Assembly: GCF_034059295.1 (NCBI RefSeq)
Contig: NZ_CP139141.1
Coordinates: 3,579,001-3,643,000 of the forward strand
Length of the DNA stretch: 64,000 nt
Source of the DNA: Pseudomonas sp. HR96
GTDB lineage: Bacteria > Pseudomonadota > Gammaproteobacteria > Pseudomonadales > Pseudomonadaceae
Direction of reading: 5' to 3'
Shown: positions 9,025 to 18,401 of the stretch, piece by piece
Layout of the letters: each line of letters opens with the position of its first letter
Numbering within the stretch: the first letter of the stretch is position 1
Translations under genes and position numbers: made by a program
Notes under the pieces: model-generated
The model's input: only the letters and a program-made list of their open reading frames with translations
Databases searched by the model: none
What the model was told of the DNA's origin: nothing

Positions 9025-9792
9025 TCAGCCGAGGTTCAACCTGGGCAGATCGACCACCTGCCCTTGCCAGCCTGCCTGGGAGGCCCGGACGAGTACCAGG
9101 CAGTTGCCGACGCCGGGCGCGGCCACCACCTTCTCGCCGTCCGGGCCCCAGAAAGCGCTGCGCCCGGCGCAGGTCCAGCCGCCCGACGGCCCGCCGTGAT
9201 TGGCCATGAGCAAGCCCAGGTGGTGGCGCCGGGCGTAGCCCTGCAGCAGCGCACTGTCATGAGCGTAGCCAGTTTCGCTGACCAACACGCTGGCGGCATA
9301 CACCTGGGCGCCGGCCTCAGCGGCGGCGGCGACATGGCGCTCTTGGGCAAAGTCGGCACACACGGCCAGGGCAATGCGTCGCTCGCCGTAGCGCAGCGCG
9401 GCGCCTCCTGTCCCAGGGCTGAAGACCTTCTCCTCGCCGGGGTGCAGGTGCTGTTTGCAGTACAGCGACTGGCGGCCATCGCCGTGCAAGGTCAAGGCCG
9501 CGATCAACACCTTTGTGCTGCCGGGCAGGCGGATCGGCAGGCCCACCGTGGTATCCATGCGCAGCTGCCGGGCGCGCTCGCGCAGCGGCTGCAACAGCGC
9601 CGCGTCGGGCGCCAGGGCAAGCCCGGCAGCGAGCTGCGGCTCATAGCCGGTCAGTGACAGTTCGGGGAACAGCAGCAGGTCGATACCCTGCCTGCCGGCC
9701 TCGTCCATGAGGATGAGGTGGCGGGCCAGGTTGGCCGCAAGATCACCCGCAATGCAGCTGTATTGAGCGGCGGCAAGGGTCAGGTCGGGCAT
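9025..9792 (-). CDS. Carbon-nitrogen hydrolase (nitrilase superfamily)
   Basis: A 255-residue cytoplasmic amidase-type enzyme. The catalytic triad is visible: Glu44 in FPELSLTGYEP, Lys113 in CKQHLHPGEEKVF and Cys145 in ALAVCADFAQ. ATG 9792 (MPDLTLAAAQYSC) begins at the first core strand, so longer readings are discarded. The next gene, a GNAT, begins 12 nt later. Members of this family hydrolyse omega-amides, carbamoyl amines or nitriles; the exact activity is not readable here. Confidence 0.9.
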   Translation of the reverse strand: MPDLTLAAAQYSCIAGDLAANLARHLILMDEAGRQGIDLLLFPELSLTGYEPQLAAGLALAPDAALLQPLRERARQLRMDTTVGLPIRLPGSTKVLIAALTLHGDGRQSLYCKQHLHPGEEKVFSPGTGGAALRYGERRIALAVCADFAQERHVAAAAEAGAQVYAASVLVSETGYAHDSALLQGYARRHHLGLLMANHGGPSGGWTCAGRSAFWGPDGEKVVAAPGVGNCLVLVRASQAGWQGQVVDLPRLNLG

Positions 9793-9934
9793 GGGTGGAC
9801 TCGATGGCAGTAGTGCCTGCATCTTTCCATACATCCCTGCCAAACGCAGCCACTGCAAATTATCGTTGAAACCGCAAGCGCCCCTGCAGTAAGCTCGCGC
9901 TCACAGCTTTCAAACAGCCACTTTCGAGCACGCC

Positions 9935-10057
9935 ATGCCCATTTTTGCGTCACTCACCGCCATGCACCGCGCCAGCGCCCGTCGCTCGGCGGCGGCGGCT
10001 GCCGTGCGTGTCGCCGGTGCGCGTGCGTATTATTTTGGGTATTGGTTCAGCCACTAG
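9935..10057 (+). CDS. Aromatic-rich leader peptide of DAHP synthase attenuator
   Basis: A 40-codon reading frame (ATG 9935, alternative in-frame ATG 9962) ends in Tyr-Tyr-Phe-Gly-Tyr-Trp-Phe-Ser-His-stop. Six of the last nine codons specify aromatic residues. A strong terminator hairpin begins 57 nt after its stop, and a DAHP synthase gene follows. This is the classic layout of ribosome-mediated attenuation: scarcity of charged aromatic tRNA stalls the ribosome and prevents terminator formation. The ribosome site is weak, as is common for leaders. Peptide and control are inferred from layout. Confidence 0.7.
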   Translation: MPIFASLTAMHRASARRSAAAAAVRVAGARAYYFGYWFSH

Positions 10058-10114
10058 CGCGCCCGATACCTTTGCGGCGCCCAGGTCACACGGGTCGCCC
10101 ACCAGAGAATTCTC

Positions 10115-10154
10115 AAACCCCCGGTCGGCCTCCCGACCGGGGGTTTTGTTTTTT
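10115..10154 (+). terminator. Attenuator terminator before DAHP synthase
   Basis: The stem CCCCCGGTCGG / CCGACCGGGGG (11 bp, 4-nt loop) is followed by TTTTGTTTTTT. It lies between the aromatic leader peptide and the structural gene, where it would end transcription unless an alternative fold forms. Confidence 0.9.
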
Positions 10155-10187
10155 CAGGCCCACACTTTCCAATCGAGGATCCGCTCC

Positions 10188-10328
10188 ATGAACTACGCCA
10201 CCTATTACCGTTATCCGACTTGCAGCGCCTGGCGATTTAGCAGCTTCCGTTCGGGACAATCTGGCGCCTCCGTTCGGTCACTTTGTGGTGGCGCCTGCAA
10301 CAGCACGCTTTGTCGAACACCTCGATAG
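10188..10328 (+). CDS. Second putative leader ORF, Tyr-rich
   Basis: 46 codons starting ATG 10188 after GAGGAT. The first nine residues include four Tyr (MNYATYYRY), and Trp15, Phe17 and Phe20 follow. It lies between the attenuator and the DAHP synthase start. A hairpin with arms GGCGCCTCC / GGTGGCGCC (10263-10295, one mismatch) covers its second half, but no T run follows. It may be a second sensing peptide acting on translation of the next gene, or an incidental frame. I do not recognise it as a protein family. Confidence 0.45.
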   Translation: MNYATYYRYPTCSAWRFSSFRSGQSGASVRSLCGGACNSTLCRTPR

Positions 10329-10374
10329 GCTGCGCCGCGGGATGCCCCCGCCGCCGGCCCCAGGACACTTTTAT

Positions 10375-11460
10375 ATGAACACCGTCAACACCGCCCTGCC
10401 GCACAACCTCACCCTCGCCGCCAACACCTCGGTCAGCCGCCGCCTGCCCAGCGCGCTTGCGCTGAAGTTGCAACTGCCGCTGTCCGCCGCCCTGAGCGCC
10501 CAGGTCCACCGCCATCGCCAGGCGATACGGGATATTCTCGACGCCAAAGACCCGCGCCTGCTGGTGATCGTCGGCCCCTGCTCGCTGCACGATCCGCAAT
10601 CGGCCATGGAGTACGCTGCCCGCCTGGCACGCCTGGCCAATGAAGTGAGCGGTGAAATGCTGCTGGTGATGCGCGCCTATGTGGAAAAACCACGCACCAC
10701 GGTCGGCTGGAAAGGCCTGGCCTACGACCCGCGCCTGGATGGCAGCGACGACATGGTTGGCGGCCTGACCCTGTGCCGTGAATTGATGCTGGCCATGCTC
10801 GCGTTGGGCTTGCCGATTGCCAGTGAGTTGCTGCAACCGATGGCCGCAGGCTATTTCGACGACCTGCTCGGCTGGGTGGCCATCGGCGCGCGCACCACCG
10901 AATCGCAGATCCACCGGGAAATGGCCAGCGGCCTGGGCCTGCCGGTCGGTTTCAAGAACGGCACGGACGGCAGTGTCGGCATCGCCTGCGACGCCATGCG
11001 CAGCGCTGCCCATGGCCACCGCCACTTCGGCGTCGACCCTCAGGGTCACCCGGCGATCATCGAAACCGCCGGCAATCCCGACACCCATCTGGTGCTGCGC
11101 GGCGGCCATGGCGGGCCGAACTACGACCGCGCCAGTATCGCCCAGGTCCATCAAGCCCTGGGGCGCGCAGCGATTGCCGCGCGGATTCTGGTCGACTGCA
11201 GCCATGCCAACAGCGGCAAGGATCCGGCGCGCCAGCCGCAGGTGTTCAACGCGGTGCTCGAACAGCGGCTGGAAGGGGATCGTTCACTGGTCGGCATGAT
11301 GCTTGAGGGCCATCTGTTCGACGGCTGCCAGGCACTGGGGGGCGAACTGCGCTACGGCGTGTCGGTGACGGACGGCTGCCTGGGCTGGGACAGCACCGAG
11401 CGGTTGCTGCGCGATGCCGCCCGGCGGTTGCGCATGGGCGCGCAAAGCCTGGCAGGTTAG
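10375..11460 (+). CDS. aroF: 3-deoxy-7-phosphoheptulonate synthase, class I
   Basis: The first enzyme of the shikimate pathway, condensing phosphoenolpyruvate and erythrose 4-phosphate to DAHP. It has 361 residues, usual for the AroFGH type. Motifs: IVGPCSLHDP (61-70 region), EKPRTTVGWKG, GFKNGTDGS, DCSHANSGKDPARQ and MLEGHLFDG, including the metal and PEP ligands. ATG 10375 lies 10-11 nt after AGGA; upstream in-frame extensions are not conserved-looking. Expression is probably controlled by the leader and attenuator upstream. Which aromatic amino acid inhibits the enzyme cannot be told, so the symbol is by family only. Confidence 0.93.
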   Translation: MNTVNTALPHNLTLAANTSVSRRLPSALALKLQLPLSAALSAQVHRHRQAIRDILDAKDPRLLVIVGPCSLHDPQSAMEYAARLARLANEVSGEMLLVMRAYVEKPRTTVGWKGLAYDPRLDGSDDMVGGLTLCRELMLAMLALGLPIASELLQPMAAGYFDDLLGWVAIGARTTESQIHREMASGLGLPVGFKNGTDGSVGIACDAMRSAAHGHRHFGVDPQGHPAIIETAGNPDTHLVLRGGHGGPNYDRASIAQVHQALGRAAIAARILVDCSHANSGKDPARQPQVFNAVLEQRLEGDRSLVGMMLEGHLFDGCQALGGELRYGVSVTDGCLGWDSTERLLRDAARRLRMGAQSLAG

Positions 11461-11580
11461 TGCTGCGGCATTGTGTGGGCATGACACTCATCATGGCCAC
11501 ACACATCCAATTGAATTACTGGAAGAAACCGCCCTCTCAATCCGGTACGCTACGTTTTTTTGACCCAAGGAGTCTCCCCC

Positions 11581-11862
11581 ATGCCTAAAGCAACCGCCCG
11601 CCACATCCTGGTTTCCAGCGAAGAAAAATGTAACGAACTCAAGGCCCAGATCGAAGGCGGCGCCGATTTCGGCGAAGTGGCCAAGGCCAACTCCAGCTGC
11701 CCTTCGAGCCGTCAAGGCGGCGACCTGGGCTCGTTCGGCCCTGGCCAGATGGTCAAGGAATTCGACACCGTGGTCTTCAGCGCCCCGGTCAATACCGTGC
11801 AAGGCCCGGTCAAGACCCAGTTTGGCTACCACCTGCTGGAAGTGACCAGCCGCCAGGACTGA
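11581..11862 (+). CDS. ppiC: Parvulin-type peptidyl-prolyl isomerase
   Basis: A stand-alone rotamase domain of 93 residues with no signal peptide, like cytoplasmic PpiC. Family pattern: ARHILV at the first strand, DFGEVAKANSSCPSSRQGGDLGSFGPGQMVKEFD, and the terminal FGYHLLEV. It catalyses cis/trans isomerisation of proline peptide bonds in folding proteins. It is monocistronic, with a terminator 18 nt after the stop. A shorter paralogue with the same core pattern lies at 22214. Confidence 0.95.
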   Translation: MPKATARHILVSSEEKCNELKAQIEGGADFGEVAKANSSCPSSRQGGDLGSFGPGQMVKEFDTVVFSAPVNTVQGPVKTQFGYHLLEVTSRQD

Positions 11863-11880
11863 TCCCGGCGAGCGCAAGAA

Positions 11881-11910
11881 AAAACGGCCCACCTATGCGT
11901 GGGCCGTTTT
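11881..11910 (+). terminator. Terminator after ppiC
   Basis: AAAACGGCCCAC / GTGGGCCGTTTT, a 12-bp perfect inverted repeat with a 6-nt loop ending in T residues, lies between ppiC and the peptide importer operon. Confidence 0.9.
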
Positions 11911-12002
11911 GTTTACAGAACGAATCGCGCATGATGGTGAAATAAGCTGTTTCAATTCAAGGTTGGCAACGGCTCTTCACTCCAGGGAAAACAAGAGTAA
12001 AC

Positions 12003-13886
12003 ATGCGCACGGTTTTTGCCTCCCTACTGCTGACTGCCCTCGTTTCGATCGCGCCGGCCGCGCTGAGCCTCCCCCTGCATGCCTTGACCGTCTACGGTGA
12101 AGCCCCTCGCTACCCCGACACCTTCCAGCACTTCGACTACGTCAACCCCGATGCGCCCAAGGGCGGCAGCCTGCGCCGCTCGGCGCTGGAGATCGGCCAG
12201 TTCGACCACATGCTGCCCTACATCGACAAGGGCACCGGCGTGTCGCAGATCGACGGGCTGCTCTACTCGCCACTGGCGGTGCGCTCGCTCGACGAACCTT
12301 ACACCGTCTACGGCCTGGTGGCCCAGCGCATGGAACGCAGCGACGACGGCCTGTCGCTGCGCTTCTATTTGAATCCCAAGGCGCGCTTCGCCGACGGCAC
12401 GCCGATCACCGCCGCAGACGTCGCCTACACCTACAATCTGCTGATGACCCAGGCCAGCCTCAAGTACCGCACTCAGTTCGCCGACGTGGCCAAGGTCGAG
12501 GTCGAGGCGCCGGACCGAGTCCGCTACGACTTCAGGAACGCCGATAACCGTACCCTGGCGCTGGACCTGGCGACCCTGCCGGTGTTCCCCGAGCACTGGT
12601 GGAAGACCCGTGATTTTGCCGACGGTGGCGGCTTCGAGGCGCCGCTGGGCAGCGGCCCGTACAAGGTCGGCAAGGTCGACAATGGCCGCAGCATCACCTT
12701 CGATCGCGACCCCGACTGGTGGGGCAAGGACCTGCCGGTCAGCCGCGGCATGTACAACTTCGACCACTTCAGCATCGAGTACTTCGGCGACACCGAAGTC
12801 GCCCGCCAGGTGCTGCGCGGCGGCGGCTACGACTACAATCGCGAGTTCTCCGCGACCGGCTACACCATCGGCTACAGCGGACCGGCCCTGGACGATGGCC
12901 GCCTGCAACGCGCGCACCTGGCGCGCCAGGGCCTGCAGCCGGCGCAGGGCTTTGTCTTCAACCTGCAACGGCCGATGTTCCAGGACCGCCGCGTGCGCGA
13001 AGCGCTGGCCATGCTCTGGGATTTCGAGTGGAGCAACCGGCAGATGATGCGCGATATGTATCTGCGCCAGCAGAGCTACTTCTCCAACAGCCCCCTGGCG
13101 GCCACCCAACTGCCCGACGCCGACGAGCTGAAGATCCTCGAGCCCCTGCGCGGCAAGGTTCCGGACGAGGTCTTTACCCAGGTGTTCAAGGCCCCGCACA
13201 CCGATGGCAGCGGCTTTATTCGCGACAAGCAGCTGCAGGCCCTGGCCCTGCTTGAACAGGCTGGCTGGCGCCCGGACGGCGACCGCCTGGTCAACGCCCG
13301 AGGCGAGCCGCTGAGCTTTACCTTCCTCAACGCCCAGGGCGGCTTCGAGCGACTCCTGCTGCCGTGGAAGCGCAATCTGGCGCAGATCGGCATCGACCTG
13401 CAGATCCGCCGCATCGACTCGGCGCAATACCTCAACCGCCTGATGGCCCGGGACTACGACATGATCGTCACCGGCTATCCGGTGTCGCCAGCGCCGGGCA
13501 ACGAGCTGTACAACTACTTCGGCTCCAAGGCCGCCAACGATCCAGGCTCGAGCAATTACATGGCCTTGCAGGACCCCGCCGTCGACAGCCTGATCGACGG
13601 CCTGGTGCGCGCTCGCACGCAACCGCAGATGGCCCTTTACGCCCACGCCCTGGACCGCGTGCTGCAGTGGAACCACTACTGGGTACCGAACTACTACCCG
13701 CCGGGTACCTCCACGGTGTGGTGGAACCGCTTTGGCATGCCGGCGGTGCCGGCGAGCAACGACGAGGCACCGGAGACCTGGTGGGAAGTCAGCCCCGAGC
13801 CGTTGACCCGCGCGCAGATGAGCGCACGCCAGGCGGGCGCCGCGAACGCCACCCCGACCCCGCCCGCCAAGGAGCCGCAGCCCTGA
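12003..13886 (+). CDS. Periplasmic peptide-binding protein, YejA/NppA type
   Basis: The solute receptor of a peptide ABC importer. It has 627 residues with an N-terminal signal peptide (cleavage near [12 protein letters not shown]) and a family 5 extracellular binding fold. Recognisable parts include [25 protein letters not shown] and [19 protein letters not shown]. It is first of four genes that overlap or nearly touch, in the order binding protein, two permeases, ATPase. The layout equals E. coli yejABEF (microcin C uptake) and the P. aeruginosa npp genes (peptidyl-nucleoside antibiotics). A role in uptake of oligopeptides or Trojan-horse peptides is inferred from that kinship. Confidence 0.9.
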   Translation: MRTVFASLLLTALVSIAPAALSLPLHALTVYGEAPRYPDTFQHFDYVNPDAPKGGSLRRSALEIGQFDHMLPYIDKGTGVSQIDGLLYSPLAVRSLDEPYTVYGLVAQRMERSDDGLSLRFYLNPKARFADGTPITAADVAYTYNLLMTQASLKYRTQFADVAKVEVEAPDRVRYDFRNADNRTLALDLATLPVFPEHWWKTRDFADGGGFEAPLGSGPYKVGKVDNGRSITFDRDPDWWGKDLPVSRGMYNFDHFSIEYFGDTEVARQVLRGGGYDYNREFSATGYTIGYSGPALDDGRLQRAHLARQGLQPAQGFVFNLQRPMFQDRRVREALAMLWDFEWSNRQMMRDMYLRQQSYFSNSPLAATQLPDADELKILEPLRGKVPDEVFTQVFKAPHTDGSGFIRDKQLQALALLEQAGWRPDGDRLVNARGEPLSFTFLNAQGGFERLLLPWKRNLAQIGIDLQIRRIDSAQYLNRLMARDYDMIVTGYPVSPAPGNELYNYFGSKAANDPGSSNYMALQDPAVDSLIDGLVRARTQPQMALYAHALDRVLQWNHYWVPNYYPPGTSTVWWNRFGMPAVPASNDEAPETWWEVSPEPLTRAQMSARQAGAANATPTPPAKEPQP

Positions 13887-14953
13887 TGCCCGCCTATATC
13901 GCTCGTCGCCTGCTGCTGATCCTGCCAACGCTGGTGATCATCCTGCTGGTCAACTTCGTGATCATCCAGGCCGCACCTGGCGGCCCGGTGGAACAGGCCA
14001 TCGCCCACCTGCAGGGCGTGGGGGGCGCCAGTGTCGGCGCCAGCAGCAACGACAGCGCCGGGGCCGGTGGCGGCTCGCGTGCCAGCCGCGGCCTGGACCC
14101 CAAGCTGATCGCCGACATCGAGCGCCAGTACGGCTTCGACAAGGCCGCCCCCGAGCGGCTGTGGCTGATGCTCAAGCACTACGCCGTGCTGGATTTCGGC
14201 AACAGCTTCTTTCGCGGGGCCAAGGTCACCGACCTGATCTGGCAGAAGATGCCGGTGACCCTCTCGCTGGGCTTCTGGGCGACCTTGATCACCTACCTGG
14301 TGTCGATTCCGCTGGGCATCCGCAAAGCGGTGCGCCATGGCAGCCTGTTCGACATCTGGAGCAGCACCGCCATCGTGGTCGGCTACGCGATGCCGGCGTT
14401 TCTGTTCGCCATGCTGCTGATCGTGCTGTTCGCCGGCGGCACCTCGCTGAACTGGTTTCCGGTGCGCGGGCTGGTCTCGGACAACTTCGACCAGCTGAGC
14501 CTGGTCGGCAAGCTGGCCGATTATTTCTGGCACCTGGTGCTGCCGGTGGCCGCGCTGGTGATCGGCGGCTTCGCCACCCTGACCATCCTCACCAAGAACT
14601 CCTTCCTCAACGAAATCACCCGCCAGTATGTCGTCACCGCCCGCGCCAAAGGCCTCAGCGAGCGCCGCGTGCTCTACGGCCATGTGTTTCGCAACGCCAT
14701 GCTGCTGGTGGTGGCCGGCCTGCCCCAGGCGTTCATCAGTGTGTTCTTCGCCGGGTCGCTGCTGATCGAGGTGATCTTCTCGCTCGACGGCCTCGGCCGC
14801 CTGAGCTACGAGGCCGCGGTGGCCCGCGACTACCCCGTGGTGTTCGGCACCCTGTTCATCTTCACCCTGGCCGGGCTGCTGATCAAACTGCTGGGCGACC
14901 TGTGCTACACCCTGGTCGACCCGCGAATCGACTTCTCGGCGAGGAACGCCTGA
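13886..14953 (+). CDS. Peptide ABC transporter permease, YejB type
   Basis: A 355-residue inner-membrane permease with the binding-protein-dependent transport domain. The EAA loop is [22 protein letters not shown]. The first helix begins at residue 7, and a Gly/Ser-rich periplasmic insertion (about residues 48-72) separates it from the rest. The start codon overlaps the upstream stop as TGATG, which implies translational coupling. It pairs with the permease encoded next. Confidence 0.92.
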   Translation: MPAYIARRLLLILPTLVIILLVNFVIIQAAPGGPVEQAIAHLQGVGGASVGASSNDSAGAGGGSRASRGLDPKLIADIERQYGFDKAAPERLWLMLKHYAVLDFGNSFFRGAKVTDLIWQKMPVTLSLGFWATLITYLVSIPLGIRKAVRHGSLFDIWSSTAIVVGYAMPAFLFAMLLIVLFAGGTSLNWFPVRGLVSDNFDQLSLVGKLADYFWHLVLPVAALVIGGFATLTILTKNSFLNEITRQYVVTARAKGLSERRVLYGHVFRNAMLLVVAGLPQAFISVFFAGSLLIEVIFSLDGLGRLSYEAAVARDYPVVFGTLFIFTLAGLLIKLLGDLCYTLVDPRIDFSARNA

Positions 14954-15987
14954 TGCGCGCCTTCTCCCTGCCGCTGTCGCAGACCGCCCGGCGCCGCCTG
15001 CAGCGCTTTCGCAGCAACCGCCGCGGCTGGTGGTCATTGTGGCTGTTCATCGGCCTGTTCGCGGTGTCGCTGGGCGGCGAGCTGATCGCCAACGACAAGC
15101 CGCTGCTGCTCAAATACCAGGACAGCTACTACTTCCCGGTCTTCAAGCGCTACACCGAGCAAGAGTTCGGCGGCCAATTGCCGTTCCAGCCCGATTACCG
15201 CAGTGAATACGTGCGCCAACTGGTGGCCAGCACCGGCGGCTGGATGCTCTTCCCGCCGATCCCTTTCAGCGCCGACACGCCCAACTACGAACTGCTCAAG
15301 CCGGCACCCAGCCCGCCCAGCAGCAGCAACTGGCTGGGCACCGACGACCAGGCCCGCGATGTTCTGGCGCGGGTGATCTTCGGCGCGCGGGTGTCGATAC
15401 TGTTTGCCCTGGCGCTGACCGTCATCAGCTCGCTGATCGGCATCGCCGCCGGCGCCCTGCAGGGTTATTACGGCGGCTGGATCGACCTGTTCGGCCAGCG
15501 CATTCTCGAAGTCTGGTCGGGGCTGCCGGTGCTCTACCTGCTGATCATCCTCTCGGGCTTCGTGCTGCCCAATTTCTGGTGGCTGCTGGGCATCATGGTG
15601 CTGTTCTCCTGGCTGACCCTGGTCGACGTGGTGCGCGCCGAGTTCCTGCGCGGACGTAGCCTGGAATACGTCAAGGCGGCCCGCGCGCTGGGCCTGAGCG
15701 ACCGCAAGATCATCCTGCGGCACATCCTGCCCAATGCCATGAATGCCACCTTGAGCTACCTGCCGTTCATCCTGACCGGGGCCATTTCCACCCTAACCGC
15801 CCTGGACTTCCTCGGCTTCGGCATGCCCGCCGGCAGTGCTTCGCTGGGCGAGCTGATCGCCCAGGGCAAGGCCAACCTGCAGGCGCCCTGGCTGGCCCTG
15901 ACAGCCTTCTTCACCCTGGCGGTGGTGTTGTCGCTGCTGGTGTTCATCGGCGAGGCGCTGCGCGATGCCTTCGACCCTCGCGCCTGA
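14953..15987 (+). CDS. Peptide ABC transporter permease, YejE type
   Basis: A 344-residue permease. After helix 1 there is a long periplasmic segment (about residues 45-130), then SNWLGTDDQARDVLARVIFGARVS, the hallmark of DppC/OppC-like subunits. The EAA loop is KAARALGLSDRKIILRHILPN. The start again overlaps the preceding stop (TGATG at 14951-14955). It forms the heterodimeric channel with the preceding gene product. Confidence 0.92.
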   Translation: MRAFSLPLSQTARRRLQRFRSNRRGWWSLWLFIGLFAVSLGGELIANDKPLLLKYQDSYYFPVFKRYTEQEFGGQLPFQPDYRSEYVRQLVASTGGWMLFPPIPFSADTPNYELLKPAPSPPSSSNWLGTDDQARDVLARVIFGARVSILFALALTVISSLIGIAAGALQGYYGGWIDLFGQRILEVWSGLPVLYLLIILSGFVLPNFWWLLGIMVLFSWLTLVDVVRAEFLRGRSLEYVKAARALGLSDRKIILRHILPNAMNATLSYLPFILTGAISTLTALDFLGFGMPAGSASLGELIAQGKANLQAPWLALTAFFTLAVVLSLLVFIGEALRDAFDPRA

Positions 15988-16000
15988 TACTGGAGCCGTC

Positions 16001-17587
16001 ATGCCCGCCAACGTGCAGAACCTCATCGAAATTCGCGACTTGAGCGTGACCTTCAGCGGCCAGACCGTGGTGCGCAACGTCTCCCTGGACATCCCCGAAG
16101 GCCAGTGCGTGGCGCTGGTCGGGGAGTCGGGCTCGGGCAAGTCGGTCACCGCCCACTCGATTCTGCAGCTGCTGCCGGGCGTCGGCCTGCACACCGAGGG
16201 CAGCGTGCGCTTTCGCGGCCAGGAGATGCTCGGGGCCAGCGGCAAGATCCTGCGGCAGATCCGCGGCAACCGCATCGCGATGATCTTCCAGGAGCCCATG
16301 ACTTCGCTCAACCCGCTGCACACGGTGCACAAGCAAATCGGCGAAACGCTGCTGGTGCACAAGGGGCTGGGCGGCAAGGCGGCGCTGCAGCGCACCCTGG
16401 AGCTGCTCGAACTGGTCGGCATCAAGAACCCGGCGCAGCGCCTCAAGGCCTACCCGCACCAACTCTCCGGCGGCCAGCGCCAGCGGGTGATGATCGCCAT
16501 GGCGCTGGCCTGCGAGCCCGACCTGCTGATCGCCGACGAACCCACCACGGCGCTGGACGTCACCGTGCAGCGGCGCATCCTCAAGCTGCTCAAATCGTTG
16601 CAGCAGCGCCTGGGCATGTCGCTGCTGCTGATCAGCCATGACCTCAACCTGGTGCGCAGCATCGCCCAGCACGTGTGCGTGATGAAGGCCGGCGAAATCG
16701 TCGAGCAGGCGCCCAGCGAGTGCCTCTTCTGCAGCCCGCAGCACCCCTACAGCCGCCTGCTGCTGGACGCCGAGCCCGCCGGCGAGGCGCTGCCTCGGGA
16801 AGACCGCGAGGCGGTGCTGGAAGTCGATCAGCTCAAGGTCTGGTACCCGATCGGCGGCGGACTGTTGCGCGGGCCGCGCGAGTACGTCAAGGCGGTGGAC
16901 GGTATCAGCCTGTCGCTGCAGCGCGGCAAGACCCTGGGCATCGTCGGCGAGTCGGGCTCGGGCAAGTCGACCCTCGGCCAGGCGATCCTGCGCCTGCTCG
17001 ACTCCCAGGGCGGCATCCGCTTCCAGGGCCAGGCGCTGGAGGGCTTGAGCGAAAAGCAGATGCGCCCGTGGCGCAAGCATCTGCAGGTAGTGTTCCAGGA
17101 CCCCTACGGCAGCCTCAGCCCACGCATGTGTGTGTCGCAGATCATCAGCGAGGGCCTGGAGGTGCACGCCCAGCTAAGCGCCGAGCAGCGCGACGCCGAA
17201 GTGGTGCGGGCGTTGCAGGAGGTCGGCCTGGACCCGGCCACGCGCTTTCGCTACCCCCACGAGTTTTCCGGTGGCCAGCGTCAGCGCATCGCCATTGCCC
17301 GGGCGCTGGTACTCAAGCCGGCGCTGATGCTGCTGGACGAACCGACCTCGGCGCTGGACCGTACCGTGCAGAAACAGGTGGTCGCCCTGTTGCGTACCCT
17401 GCAGGAACGCCATGGCCTGACGTACCTGTTCATCAGCCACGACCTGGCGGTGATCAGGGCGCTGGCCCATGATGTGATCGTGGTACGCGACGGCCAGGTG
17501 GTGGAGCGCGGCGCCAGCCACGAACTGTTCGCGGCGCCGCAGCACCCTTACACCCAGGAGCTGTTGCGCGCAGCGCACGTCGATTAG
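16001..17587 (+). CDS. Peptide ABC transporter ATPase with two nucleotide-binding domains, YejF type
   Basis: 528 residues comprising two fused ABC ATPase domains. Each has a Walker A (GESGSGKS at about 39-46 and again in the second half), a signature (LSGGQRQR, then FSGGQRQR) and a Walker B ([12 protein letters not shown], then [12 protein letters not shown]). An oligopeptide/dipeptide C-terminal motif ([18 protein letters not shown]) follows each domain. Start ATG 16001 lies about 8 nt after GGAG; an in-frame start at 15965 would overlap the preceding gene. It energises the importer encoded upstream. Confidence 0.94.
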   Translation: MPANVQNLIEIRDLSVTFSGQTVVRNVSLDIPEGQCVALVGESGSGKSVTAHSILQLLPGVGLHTEGSVRFRGQEMLGASGKILRQIRGNRIAMIFQEPMTSLNPLHTVHKQIGETLLVHKGLGGKAALQRTLELLELVGIKNPAQRLKAYPHQLSGGQRQRVMIAMALACEPDLLIADEPTTALDVTVQRRILKLLKSLQQRLGMSLLLISHDLNLVRSIAQHVCVMKAGEIVEQAPSECLFCSPQHPYSRLLLDAEPAGEALPREDREAVLEVDQLKVWYPIGGGLLRGPREYVKAVDGISLSLQRGKTLGIVGESGSGKSTLGQAILRLLDSQGGIRFQGQALEGLSEKQMRPWRKHLQVVFQDPYGSLSPRMCVSQIISEGLEVHAQLSAEQRDAEVVRALQEVGLDPATRFRYPHEFSGGQRQRIAIARALVLKPALMLLDEPTSALDRTVQKQVVALLRTLQERHGLTYLFISHDLAVIRALAHDVIVVRDGQVVERGASHELFAAPQHPYTQELLRAAHVD

Positions 17588-17617
17588 CCCTTTCCAGTCG
17601 CCATGAGGCACCTGAGC

Positions 17618-18388
17618 ATGACCCTCAAGCACAAGACCGCCCTTATCACCGGCTCCACCAGCGGCATCGGCCTGGGCATCGCCCGGGTGCTGGCCCAGGC
17701 CGGTGCCAATGTCCTGCTCAACGGCTTCGGCGATGCCAGCGCAGCGCTCGCCGAACTGCAGCAGTACGCAACCCAGGTACGCCATCACGGCGCCGATGTC
17801 AGCGACCCGGCGCAGATCGAAGCGATGTTCGCCTACGCCGAAGCCGAGTTCGGCGCCGTCGACATCCTGGTCAACAACGCCGGCATCCAGCATGTAGCGG
17901 CGCTCGAGGATTTCCCGGTGCAGCGCTGGGACGCGATCATCGCCATCAACCTGTCCTCGGTGTTCCACGGCACCCGCCTGGCGCTGCCGGGCATGCGCGC
18001 GCGCAACTGGGGGCGCATCGTCAACATCGCCTCGGTACACGGCCTGGTGGGTTCCACCGGCAAGGCCGCGTATGTCGCGGCCAAGCACGGGGTGATCGGC
18101 CTGACCAAGGTGGTCGGCCTGGAGACCGCCACTACCCAGGTCACCTGCAACGCCATCTGCCCCGGCTGGGTGCTGACCCCGCTGGTGCAGCAGCAGATCG
18201 ACCAGCGCATCGCGGCCGGCGCCGAGGCCGACCAGGCCCGTGATGACCTGCTGGCCGAAAAACAGCCGTCACGCCAGTTCGTCACGCCCGAGCAACTGGG
18301 CGAGCTGGTGCTGTTTCTGTGCAGTGAAGCGGCCAGCCAGGTGCGAGGCGCCGCCTGGAATATGGACGGCGGCTGGCTGGCCCAGTAG
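17618..18388 (+). CDS. hbdH: 3-hydroxybutyrate dehydrogenase (SDR family)
   Basis: An NAD-dependent short-chain dehydrogenase of 256 residues interconverting 3-hydroxybutyrate and acetoacetate. The cofactor motif is TGSTSGIG (residues 11-18). NNAG is at 86-89, and the catalytic Ser139, Tyr152 and Lys156 are present. The NLSSVFHGTRLALPGM and QVTCNAICPGWVLTPLV segments match the 3-hydroxybutyrate dehydrogenase subfamily as I know it. ATG 17618 is preferred to 17603. It follows the peptide importer by 30 nt and could be read through from it. Other SDR substrates cannot be excluded. Confidence 0.85.
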   Translation: MTLKHKTALITGSTSGIGLGIARVLAQAGANVLLNGFGDASAALAELQQYATQVRHHGADVSDPAQIEAMFAYAEAEFGAVDILVNNAGIQHVAALEDFPVQRWDAIIAINLSSVFHGTRLALPGMRARNWGRIVNIASVHGLVGSTGKAAYVAAKHGVIGLTKVVGLETATTQVTCNAICPGWVLTPLVQQQIDQRIAAGAEADQARDDLLAEKQPSRQFVTPEQLGELVLFLCSEAASQVRGAAWNMDGGWLAQ

Positions 18389-18401
18389 CGGGTTGGGCAC
18401 T

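Noticed and set aside
13694..15037. 447-codon minus-strand frame over the peptide permease
   Set aside because: A shadow of the permease genes. It has no ribosome site and no recognisable fold, and a real coupled operon lies on the other strand.
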